Assembly (NCBI RefSeq): GCF_014696345.1
Contig: NZ_JACJPY010000036.1
Coordinates: 1-40,207, forward strand
DNA length: 40,207 nt
Reading direction: 5' to 3'
DNA from: Pseudanabaena cinerea FACHB-1277
GTDB lineage: Bacteria > Cyanobacteriota > Cyanobacteriia > Pseudanabaenales > Pseudanabaenaceae
Position numbers and translations under genes: made by a program. The notes under the pieces are model-generated. The model did not search any database and was not told the origin of the DNA. It was given only the letters and a program-made list of their open reading frames with translations. Shown in pieces: positions 34,216 through 40,207 of the stretch (the stretch's first letter is position 1; each line of letters opens with the position of its first letter).

Positions 34216-35746
34216 TGCAAAACTGACGCGATCGCGTGAATGCTAGTTGTTCATTTTGCCAACTAAAGGCGAAGTGACTAATGGAATTTATCGATGGGAA
34301 GGCGGTGCGGATTGCCTGCATTTGCACTTCCAAAGAGGGACGATTGGCAGAGGGTGAACCCCATTGCCCAACTAAAATTGGCGAGATCTTTGTCCTCGGC
34401 GATGCGGTCTGAAACACCCTGCGGACTTGGTTAACAATGCAGTCAGGTTTGCCACAGACAGCATAGGCCATTGGTTGCCATTCATAATTGCTACGGAAGA
34501 CGTGCCAAGGCTGCATCCGTGAGTCAAAGCCATTGCCCACAGGCTGATTGCCATCAGAGAAAAAGGCGACCCCTGCGGTTATCCCTTGGCGCAATACGGG
34601 CTGAGCCATGATGTCCAAAAAATAGGTGACACCAATAAAAGCGTGACCGACAGCTAAGCGCCAGATTTGATTTTGCCAATAGGTGAGGGGCGCTTGGGAA
34701 GATGAGGATGGTAATCCTTGCCAGAGGGGTGTGGTTTCTTGGGGATAAAGTTTTTTGACGGTTAGCAAATCGTTATTGGTGATGAAACCCTGCTGGAGAA
34801 ATCGCTCTAATAGGGCGCGTCCCTGTTGGTTTTGGGCGCGATCGCGTAGAGCTTGTAAAGAGGCTTGACCATAGATCCAGAGATAGCGCACATTGCTCAC
34901 GATCGAAGCTGCACCTGCGCCACGTTTGTAACGAATATAGTCAAAAACCACGCCGTCAGGATTGCGCCTCAAGGTTTCATTGACCACTAAATACAGGTCA
35001 ATTTGGGCTTGGCGATTGTACGGATCGATAAATAACTGCTCCGTATTGGGGACTTCACCTTGAGGATTTTTGCCAGTTTCTTCGATGATGGAAATGGTGC
35101 TGTCGCCGTTGCCATTGCGGGCGATCGCCTCCTGTCTTGCCGCCGACTGACGCGATATGCCCCGATAGTCAACCCCTTGGGCGTAACCCTTGCCAAAATT
35201 CATGGCAAATAGCCAAGCATGGACTTTTAAACCCCGCGATCGCCCCTTTTCGATCGCCAGTTTCAACAGGTCAGCATCTTTGTAGCGATCGCCTGTCACC
35301 AAAGAACTCCATGCAGTGGTATTGGCAGACTCAGGTAACAACACCTTACCATCAGACAATACTTCCACAAAAACTTGGTTATAGCCTTGATTGACAATCC
35401 GATCCATCAATGCCTCTAGCCTGCCATTTTGCAAATCGCAAGGATAGAGCCGCAGCCAAACCCCTTGGGTCTGTAGCCAAGATTGGCGACGACAGGCTTC
35501 TAGCTGTTGTTTATGCTGCGTGACGAGATCCAGATATTGCTTGACAGCATTGAGTTTGGCGCTATAGCTGGCATTGTCATCAAAAGCAGCTAGACGTAAC
35601 TGCTCCTTGCGATCGGCATCCGCCTGCTCAAATCGGCAATATTCGCCCACCTGTGATAGGGCAGACTTGCCATGACCTTGCCAGAGCATTATCCCTAACA
35701 GGATTGCCCAAGGCTGACAATAAAAGGACTTTTTACGAGAAATCAT
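34202..35746 (-). CDS. Secreted GHL10 (DUF187)-like glycoside hydrolase
   Basis: A protein of 514 residues. A hydrophobic stretch at ~10-24 following K-K is a signal peptide. The catalytic-like domain (~95-480) has the TIM-barrel pattern of bacterial GHL10 proteins: G-V-W-L-R-L-Y-P near the N-terminus, Y-N-Q-V-F-V-E-V-L-S-D-G-K, G-L-K-V-H-A-W-L-F-A-M-N-F, L-F-I-D-P-Y-N-R-Q-A and G-V-V-F-D-Y-I-R-Y-K, where Asp is the usual acidic residue. The substrate is unknown, perhaps a cell-wall or sheath glycan. The N-terminal ~90 residues form a helical leader. The last residues are encoded by a dispersed repeat, so the natural C-terminus may have been different. Confidence 0.78.
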   Translation of the reverse strand: MISRKKSFYCQPWAILLGIMLWQGHGKSALSQVGEYCRFEQADADRKEQLRLAAFDDNASYSAKLNAVKQYLDLVTQHKQQLEACRRQSWLQTQGVWLRLYPCDLQNGRLEALMDRIVNQGYNQVFVEVLSDGKVLLPESANTTAWSSLVTGDRYKDADLLKLAIEKGRSRGLKVHAWLFAMNFGKGYAQGVDYRGISRQSAARQEAIARNGNGDSTISIIEETGKNPQGEVPNTEQLFIDPYNRQAQIDLYLVVNETLRRNPDGVVFDYIRYKRGAGAASIVSNVRYLWIYGQASLQALRDRAQNQQGRALLERFLQQGFITNNDLLTVKKLYPQETTPLWQGLPSSSSQAPLTYWQNQIWRLAVGHAFIGVTYFLDIMAQPVLRQGITAGVAFFSDGNQPVGNGFDSRMQPWHVFRSNYEWQPMAYAVCGKPDCIVNQVRRVFQTASPRTKISPILVGQWGSPSANRPSLEVQMQAIRTAFPSINSISHFAFSWQNEQLAFTRSRQFCNLSS

Positions 35747-35784
35747 AGACTAATGATCGAACCACAAGGGAAAATTTGAAAACT

Positions 35785-35877
35785 TAGGACTTACGCAAAA
35801 TCATTTTATTGTAGGGGCGATTCATGAATTGCCCCTACTGTAAAGTGCGATTTTCAAGCCTTTTTGGGTAAGTCCTA
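35785..35877. mobile_element. 93-bp MITE with TAGGACTTAC ends
   Basis: Perfect 10-bp terminal inverted repeats TAGGACTTAC (35785-35794) and GTAAGTCCTA (35868-35877). Inside is a near-perfect palindrome at 35811-35838 starting GTAGGGGCGATTCATG. It is non-coding. Similar GTAGGGGCGATTCATGAATT palindromes are common in cyanobacteria. It ends 8 bp from the kdpD stop codon. Confidence 0.75.
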
Positions 35878-35885
35878 TCAAAGTT

Positions 35886-36998
35886 TTAAATGCGCTCTGA
35901 ATCTTTAGTGTTACTGGTCGCAATAATGTGAATATCAACATTTTTGAGCAACCGTAAAATCCTTTGAGTGAGCGAACCTTTAAATAGAATTTGCCATCTT
36001 GACTTTTGGCTTTCGCCCATGACAATTTGCGTAATTCGATAGCCTTTAGCCGTATCGATAATCGCTTTTAAAGCGTTACTATCGCGCACCCTAATAAAGT
36101 TACCACCAAATTCTTTGCATAATCGCTCACAGGTCTCAATATGCAAACTTTCGGCTTTGGTCAAAAAGCGATCAGGATCATCGACAAACAAAACATAAAG
36201 TTGCGCGTGCATATAGTTGGCAAGCCTTGCGCCCCTGCGTAATAGCTGAAGCGAGTTAGGATAAGTAGAAACGCATACTAAAATCCTTTCATGAATATTA
36301 CAAACAAGGTTAGTAGAAGAACCTGAACAATCCTGAGCTTGTAGATCGTCTTCGATATTGTCAGCAATTTCCCGCAAGGCTAGTTCTCTAAGTGCAATTA
36401 AATGGCGGCGCTGAAAGAAGTTATTTAGGGATTGATCGATTTTTTCAGGAGCATAGATTTTGCCTTCCTGTAAGCGTTCTTGAAGAGTTTCAGGCGTAAC
36501 ATCAACCACCACCACTTCATCAGCATTTTCGAGAACGCGATCGGGAATCCGTTCACGCACGATCACACCCGTAATCTTTGCCACCGTATCATTGAGGCTC
36601 TCAATATGCTGAATATTAACAGTGGAATAGACATCAATGCCAGCCTCAAGGAGAATTTCCACATCTTGATAGCGCTTCTCACGGACTGCATTCGGTATAT
36701 TTGTATGCGCTAATTCATCCACTAGAGCTAGTTGCGGCTGCCGCTTGAGAATTGCATCCGTATCCATTTCCGTGAGTGTTACCGATTCCCAACTAATCTT
36801 TTGACGGGGAATTAGCTCTAAACCTTGGGCTTTTTCCGCAGTCTCAGCCCGATTGTGGGTTTCTAGCAAACCAATGACTACATCAATGCCTTCTGCTTTT
36901 AAGCGATGTCCTTCCTCTAGCATTCGATAGGTTTTGCCCACGCCTGGACTCATACCGATGAATATCTTATGTTTGCCGCGCCGATGGGTTTTAATCAT
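35886..36998 (-). CDS. kdpD: Short KdpD (sensor and USP domains only)
   Basis: A protein of 370 residues. The KdpD N-terminal domain (~8-215) has the Walker A-like G-M-S-P-G-V-G-K-T-Y-R-M-L, the D-V-V-I-G-L-L-E-T-H strand, L-A-L-V-D-E-L-A-H-T-N and R-Y-Q-D-V-E-I-L-L. A universal-stress-protein domain follows (~230-365: E-R-I-L-V-C-V-S, I-T-Q-I-V-M-G-E-S-Q-K-S). The membrane helices and histidine kinase of E. coli KdpD are absent. This short form is usual in cyanobacteria, so it is not by itself a truncation. Its normal neighbour kdpC is separated by an inserted cassette on the opposite strand. AAGGAAAGG lies near the ATG. Confidence 0.92.
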   Translation of the reverse strand: MIKTHRRGKHKIFIGMSPGVGKTYRMLEEGHRLKAEGIDVVIGLLETHNRAETAEKAQGLELIPRQKISWESVTLTEMDTDAILKRQPQLALVDELAHTNIPNAVREKRYQDVEILLEAGIDVYSTVNIQHIESLNDTVAKITGVIVRERIPDRVLENADEVVVVDVTPETLQERLQEGKIYAPEKIDQSLNNFFQRRHLIALRELALREIADNIEDDLQAQDCSGSSTNLVCNIHERILVCVSTYPNSLQLLRRGARLANYMHAQLYVLFVDDPDRFLTKAESLHIETCERLCKEFGGNFIRVRDSNALKAIIDTAKGYRITQIVMGESQKSRWQILFKGSLTQRILRLLKNVDIHIIATSNTKDSERI

Positions 36999-37066
36999 GA
37001 TGTTTGCCTTTCCTTTTTTTATATGCTCTATGCTATACTTTCTATGATTCTTGGGTTGATGTATTA

Positions 37067-37264
37067 ATGGGCAGAAAGAAGGATCTTGAGCAGGTTGATG
37101 CGATCGCTAAAAACTACAATATGTCAGTACAACAGAGAAAAGATTTCGGAAAGTTTCTTGAGATTGAGAAAAAGCTTGGTTATGGTGGGACATTAAATTA
37201 TAGAGGAGATTTTACTTGGGATGAACTTAGTCAGAAAGCTAAAGATTTTTTGGAGAATATCTAG
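37067..37264 (+). CDS. Small charged protein, possible toxin tip (unassigned)
   Basis: A protein of 65 residues from ATG 37067: R-K-K-D-L-E-Q-V-D-A-I-A-K, M-S-V-Q-Q-R-K-D-F-G-K-F-L-E and G-G-T-L-N-Y-R-G-D-F-T-W-D-E-L-S-Q-K-A. It is helical and charged, with no signal or membrane segment. Short sequences of this type occur, as I recall, at the C-terminal ends of long secreted polymorphic toxins and as separate small genes; I cannot name a family. A TTG 21 codons upstream would add a hydrophobic start, but the ATG is preferred. It overlaps the next gene's ribosome binding site and stops 2 bp before its ATG, so the two are translationally coupled. It diverges from kdpD with a 68-bp gap. Confidence 0.55.
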   Translation: MGRKKDLEQVDAIAKNYNMSVQQRKDFGKFLEIEKKLGYGGTLNYRGDFTWDELSQKAKDFLENI

Positions 37265-37266
37265 TT

Positions 37267-37818
37267 ATGTCAACTCAAACTTCTATCTTCGACTCGCAAA
37301 CGGAGTTAAAGCAAATTTTTCAAATAATTACTAAAAAAATTGTTGGTGAAACTTGTCATCAAATTGACTTTAGTTATGGTGACGAATTGCAGTTAGATTT
37401 TGGTGAGATGAGAGCATATTCTCATCCCAAATTGGCACATTTGACTAAAGGAAGTTGGCAGTTGAGTACAAGAGCAACAGGATGGCTCTTAAAGCACAAC
37501 AATAAAGTTCTCATATCCGATATTGACAACTACAATAGAGTAGAACAAGAAATGTTTCCATTTGCTTGGAATTTCATCGAATCAAAAACTCAAGTTTTAG
37601 AAACAGCAAAGCAACTAGAACAGAAGAAATTAAATGATCTTGTTATTGATGATATCTCAATGGGTTTAACTTTGTTTTTTGAAGACAATTATCAATTTAT
37701 TGTAAAGCCAGATTCACAGGATGATTCTGGTTTAGCATATTGGGAATTGATTATGCCAAATGAACAAGTTTTGATCGTTGGTCCCAAATTATTTTGGGAA
37801 TATAAATCAATTCATTAA
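37267..37818 (+). CDS. Partner of the 37067 gene, possible immunity protein (unassigned)
   Basis: A protein of 183 residues, acidic, soluble, with no recognised domain. Features: S-Y-G-D-E-L-Q-L-D-F-G-E, K-G-S-W-Q-L-S-T-R-A-T-G-W, a middle helix ending K-Q-L-E-Q-K-K-L-N-D, then beta-rich L-T-L-F-F-E-D-N-Y-Q-F and a final Y-W-E-L-I-M-P-N-E-Q-V-L-I-V-G-P. The W-E-L-x-x-P-x-x-x-V-L-x-V-G-P ending recalls immunity-type proteins, though that is a resemblance and not a family match. GGAGA lies about 10 bases before ATG 37267. The pair is on the plus strand between two minus-strand kdp genes, and the stop lies 27 bp from the kdpC stop. Confidence 0.7.
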   Translation: MSTQTSIFDSQTELKQIFQIITKKIVGETCHQIDFSYGDELQLDFGEMRAYSHPKLAHLTKGSWQLSTRATGWLLKHNNKVLISDIDNYNRVEQEMFPFAWNFIESKTQVLETAKQLEQKKLNDLVIDDISMGLTLFFEDNYQFIVKPDSQDDSGLAYWELIMPNEQVLIVGPKLFWEYKSIH

Positions 37819-37844
37819 TGCATCCAAGAATATATCCAAGTAAA

Positions 37845-38444
37845 TCAATTTTGGGATAAAGAATCCAAAGCTAAATTTAATTTCAATACATTTACACCAT
37901 CTTCGCCAAAGATACCGAGAAAACGGCGATCGCTATTTTGATCAATTAGCTTTTCGAGTTGACTAGGTTCAACTTTGCGGACTTGAGCGATTCTGGCAAC
38001 TTGCGCTTTTGCGGATTCAGGTGTGATATGGGGATCGAGACTAGAACCAGAGGTATAGACCAAATCAGCAGTTGTTGAGATTCCTGATTGTTGGAATTTC
38101 GATATATCTGCTTTAATTCGCTTCAGCAAATCAGGATTACTAGGAGCTAAATTGCTTGCCCCCGAAACACCTGTTTTAAGAATACCCGCATCATCTTTAT
38201 TCGGATCAGCAGTGCTGTAGCTAGTAGTACTAGGGCGACTATGGAAATAGCGATCGCTGGTAAAAGGCTGTCCGATTAGAGCCGAACCAATTACTTGCCC
38301 TTGAGCATTGCGGATGAGGCTGCCATTGGCTTGATAGGAGAGGAATGGTAATTGGGCGATCGCTAATATTCCCAAAGGATAAATCACAGCAACGAGTACC
38401 CAAAGGGTGAGGGTGATACGAAGGGCTTTGATAATTTCGTTCAT
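37845..38444 (-). CDS. kdpC: Potassium-transporting ATPase subunit C
   Basis: A protein of 199 residues. An N-terminal membrane helix (~8-32: L-T-L-W-V-L-V-A-V-I-Y-P-L-G) is followed by G-S-A-L-I-G-Q-P-F-T-S-D-R-Y-F-H-S-R-P-S, and G-S-S-L-D-P-H-I-T-P-E-S-A near ~132, all typical of KdpC. KdpC stabilises the KdpFABC potassium pump. The partner kdpF lies just upstream, but the two catalytic genes kdpA and kdpB are not in the window; kdpB would be expected upstream of kdpF, where a PLD-like gene stands. The frame looks intact. Confidence 0.95.
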   Translation of the reverse strand: MNEIIKALRITLTLWVLVAVIYPLGILAIAQLPFLSYQANGSLIRNAQGQVIGSALIGQPFTSDRYFHSRPSTTSYSTADPNKDDAGILKTGVSGASNLAPSNPDLLKRIKADISKFQQSGISTTADLVYTSGSSLDPHITPESAKAQVARIAQVRKVEPSQLEKLIDQNSDRRFLGIFGEDGVNVLKLNLALDSLSQN

Positions 38445-38451
38445 AGATTTG

Positions 38452-38574
38452 GGGATTGGTAATTGGGGATTGGCTTTTAGCTATTGGCTTTTAGCTTTTA
38501 GCTTTTAGCTTTTAGCTTTTTCAGATTTACTAGCTAACCGCTAATGGCTAACCGCTAACCGCTAATCGCTAACA
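38452..38574. repeat. Heptamer STRR arrays between kdpF and kdpC
   Basis: Two arrays: GCTTTTA repeated at 38487-38514 with further degenerate units to ~38521, then GCTAACC-type units in six consecutive heptamers at 38533-38574 (GCTAACC, GCTAATG, GCTAACC, GCTAACC, GCTAATC, GCTAACA). GGGGATTGG repeats precede them at about 38452-38473. These are STRR sequences as known from cyanobacteria. They are untranslated and lie within the kdpF-kdpC transcript. Confidence 0.85.
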
Positions 38575-38583
38575 GCCAAAAAA

Positions 38584-38820
38584 CTAAAACTTCTCTGGTT
38601 GGAACATGACGATGAATAGATAAATAGAAAATGCAAAGGTGACGATTCCTAACAGCCCTAAAGCGTAGGCTTGGAATTTGGTGAAGCTTGCAGCATTAGC
38701 GGCATAGAGTGCGGGAGCTATGATGAGGTTGAAAAGCATCAAGCTAAATAATTTGACTGATACTGAGTGCTTGGACTTCGATAGAGTGGAAAAATGTAAA
38801 TTTTTAAGTGATTGCATCAT
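38584..38820 (-). CDS. kdpF: KdpF-like potassium ATPase small subunit (cyanobacterial long form)
   Basis: A protein of 78 residues, longer than the ~29-residue E. coli KdpF. After a polar N-terminus there is a first hydrophobic segment (~23-40, F-S-L-M-L-F-N-L-I-I-A-P) and a second (~52-72) ending F-S-I-Y-L-F-I-V-M-F-Q-P-E-K-F, the conserved KdpF end. In relatives it lies between kdpB and kdpC. Here the gene upstream is a PLD-like gene whose stop is 5 bp before the first ATG. Two ATG codons are adjacent (38820 and 38817). KdpF aids KdpA assembly and stability. Confidence 0.88.
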   Translation of the reverse strand: MMQSLKNLHFSTLSKSKHSVSVKLFSLMLFNLIIAPALYAANAASFTKFQAYALGLLGIVTFAFSIYLFIVMFQPEKF

Positions 38821-38825
38821 AATAT

Positions 38826-40019
38826 CTATTTGTTTGGTGGATAAATTAGATCTAGGGATTCAGAATTTGCTGAAAACAAAAACTCTGCTAACTCTGGTCT
38901 ATGCCATCGCATATAAGAGCTTGATTGCCAATGATGAAATGCTTGTTTAGCTGTAAGAATCGCGGTATGCCATTTCTCTAATAGTTTTTCAGGTATTGAT
39001 ATACTTGAATTCCAAGGAAAGCATACAAGCCTCACGTCTTTTCCATTCGACCAGCGCCCATCAAACTTGTGTTCTTTGAAAGCAAAATCTATTGATTCAA
39101 GGGCAATATCATTTTTCCAAGCATATTGTCCTTTTAAATCAGTATATTCAGAGAAATCAATACATATAGTTATCTCTAAAACTGACTTCTGGGGAATGTA
39201 TTTGAATGTTAATACTTTCCATTGACCTAGATTTAGAACTAATCGACTATTACTTCTAAATGTTACAGATAGCCCTCTTTCTAGAAATAGATCATCATTT
39301 ACAATACGTCTAAGCATATTAATTAGCTCTAATGCTTTCAACAGATCTGCTTTTCTAGGAAAGACAGTTTGCAAGATCTGGACAACTTCTGTATTAATTT
39401 TTAAAGCTGATTTAGGATTTTGCTTAGGTTCTTTCTTCTTGCCGTACTTAGATTTAGAAACCTTGATTGACTTGGCAAGATACGTTTTAGAGACTGCCTG
39501 ATTTTCATTAGCTTCAACTCTTTTCAAAATTAATGCTGACTGATAAGCAGATCTTAGTTGATCTAAATTAATTGAATCTCTACCATTAGTTAAACTCTCA
39601 ACCCATTTGAATACCTCTAAAGTAAATTGTGCATCGTGTACGAAAATACTAGCTTCATGGTTTTGTCCAAGTCCAGAATTTGTGAAATTAGCTGAACCAA
39701 TAAGAATCTTTGTTCCTCTCACAAATATTTTGGCGTGAAGAGACGGAATATCAAATAGAGTTACCTGATTATTTTCAATTAGCTGAACAAATGATTCAAA
39801 CTCATTTTCACTCCTAATGTTGTTTCTGATTTCTTCTAAGTCTGTCACCAAATGCAAAACACAATGTATTTCGCTACATATATTTTGAATTACTGATAAT
39901 GAGAAGTAAGGAGTAACCATTACAGGATAACCTTCTTCATTAACAATTTGCTCAATCGCTTGGTCGAAAGGATTGGCTGTATCAAAATTTAAGCTGTGAG
40001 CAACGAATTGTAATTGCAT
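38826..40019 (-). CDS. Phospholipase D-like protein with one HKD-type motif
   Basis: A protein of 397 residues. The N-terminal PLDc-like domain (~1-170) has a single motif: S-L-H95-A-K97-I-F-V-R-G ... G-S-A-N-F-T-N-S-G-L-G-Q-N-H-E. The HxK and GSANF are intact, but the Asp expected after four residues is a Gly. A single motif implies dimerisation, as in bacterial Nuc-type and restriction-type PLD nucleases. The C-terminal ~200 residues (from ~175, with a Lys-rich linker K-S-K-Y-G-K-K-K-E-P-K) are unrecognised. There is no signal peptide, so a cytoplasmic nuclease is more likely than a lipase. The region is AT-rich with no HIP1 site, unlike neighbouring genes, which suggests acquisition. It lies beside an apparent transposase. 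Confidence 0.75.
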   Translation of the reverse strand: MQLQFVAHSLNFDTANPFDQAIEQIVNEEGYPVMVTPYFSLSVIQNICSEIHCVLHLVTDLEEIRNNIRSENEFESFVQLIENNQVTLFDIPSLHAKIFVRGTKILIGSANFTNSGLGQNHEASIFVHDAQFTLEVFKWVESLTNGRDSINLDQLRSAYQSALILKRVEANENQAVSKTYLAKSIKVSKSKYGKKKEPKQNPKSALKINTEVVQILQTVFPRKADLLKALELINMLRRIVNDDLFLERGLSVTFRSNSRLVLNLGQWKVLTFKYIPQKSVLEITICIDFSEYTDLKGQYAWKNDIALESIDFAFKEHKFDGRWSNGKDVRLVCFPWNSSISIPEKLLEKWHTAILTAKQAFHHWQSSSYMRWHRPELAEFLFSANSESLDLIYPPNK

Positions 40020-40095
40020 AAGGTGTGTTACCTAGACCAGATTCATTAAGCTTACTTTAACAATACTTCGGACATAAAAAAAGGGGAACAAAAAA

Positions 40096-40147
40096 GCTAT
40101 TCATCGGATAAGGTGCAAGTAATGAATCAAAGCACCAAATGAATAGC
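40096..40147 (+). promoter_or_regulatory. Stem-loop sequestering the partial transposase start
   Basis: Outer arms GCTATTCAT (40096-40104) and ATGAATAGC (40139-40147) are perfectly inverted, with inner arms GGTGC and GCACC (40112-40116, 40132-40136). The second outer arm contains the ATG at 40139, so in a long transcript the start codon would be paired. Such structures block read-through translation in insertion sequences. Confidence 0.6.
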
Positions 40148-40207
40148 ATTAATGACATATTACCGAAAGTAGCAACCAAGGCACAACAGAAATTTCTGTC
40201 AATCCTG
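40139..40207 (+). CDS. Start of a probable IS transposase, cut by the window end
   Basis: Twenty-three codons are visible from ATG 40139: M-N-S-I-N-D-I-L-P-K-V, A-T-K-A-Q-Q-K-F-L, then S-I-L. The pattern L-P-K-x-x-x-K-A-Q-Q-K-F-L resembles the N-terminus of IS4/IS701-type DDE transposases as I remember them; the identification rests on that and on the start-codon stem-loop. The remainder lies outside the window. The left end of the element should lie between about 40020 and 40095, but no terminal repeat can be confirmed without the other end. Confidence 0.4.
   Translation, partial: MNSINDILPKVATKAQQKFLSIL

Noticed and set aside
35886-36998. kdpD as a truncated pseudogene
   Set aside because: Cyanobacterial KdpD normally consists of only the N-terminal and USP domains at about this length, so the short form is expected.
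38452-38574. Possible CRISPR array in the kdpF-kdpC spacer
   Set aside because: The units are 7 bp without spacers; this is a heptamer tandem repeat, not repeat-spacer structure, and no cas genes are near.

Overview
The window is a piece of cyanobacterial chromosome. The palindrome GCGATCGC (HIP1) occurs throughout coding and non-coding DNA. The gene set includes phycocyanin cpcBA, the phycoerythrobilin synthesis genes pebAB, an NADP-type gap2, a three-subunit pntAA/pntAB/pntB transhydrogenase, a short sensor-only KdpD, and Uma2 and DUF29 genes. pebAB implies an organism that makes phycoerythrobilin, so a phycoerythrin or phycoerythrocyanin-type antenna is expected elsewhere. The overall style suggests a Pseudanabaena-like filamentous cyanobacterium, but that genus is inference.

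Layout. 1-5000: a decayed VapC-type PIN gene, a DUF2809 membrane protein, a small conserved cyanobacterial protein, rqcH (ribosome quality control), then DUF29 and Uma2 genes on the minus strand, followed by hairpin/MITE-like repeats. 5000-8020: a minus-strand pigment block, pebA-pebB then cpcB-cpcA, with a structured 433-bp leader before cpcB and a strong terminator right after cpcA. 8196-16323: glyQ, a lipoprotein-like phospholipase D with an inserted EF-hand, a GT2-TPR glycosyltransferase, exonuclease III, an AMIN-M23 cell-wall peptidase, a secreted catalase-related protein and a two-repeat secreted lectin-like protein. 16466-20450: fabH and plsX (fatty acid and phospholipid initiation), a prohibitin-like SPFH protein with an apparent C-terminal frameshift, and a second Uma2 gene. 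20500-27470: two MITE copies, the pnt operon, an orphan NatG/AapQ-like amino-acid permease, a DASH cryptochrome carrying a short tandem repeat inside its reading frame, and accA. 27470-35750: a repeat-bearing intergenic region with a candidate 47-codon gene, era, ychF, a nitrate-reductase-associated protein gene, a CHASE2 adenylate cyclase, gap2 and a secreted GHL10-like glycosidase.

35785-40207 is the most unusual part. It is a broken kdp potassium-transport locus. kdpF, kdpC and a short kdpD remain in order, but the kdpB position upstream of kdpF is occupied by a phospholipase-D-like gene preceded by the start of an apparent insertion-sequence transposase. Between kdpC and kdpD sits an opposite-strand two-gene cassette with a toxin/immunity look. 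Two heptanucleotide repeat arrays separate kdpF from kdpC, and a 93-bp MITE lies 8 bp from the kdpD stop codon.

Several dispersed repeat families recur: GC-hairpin MITEs ending in AGCTACTT (three copies), AAGTTAAG-type hairpins followed by ACTTGGTATTA (two copies), and heptamer tandem repeats (three arrays). No rRNA, tRNA or CRISPR array was seen.
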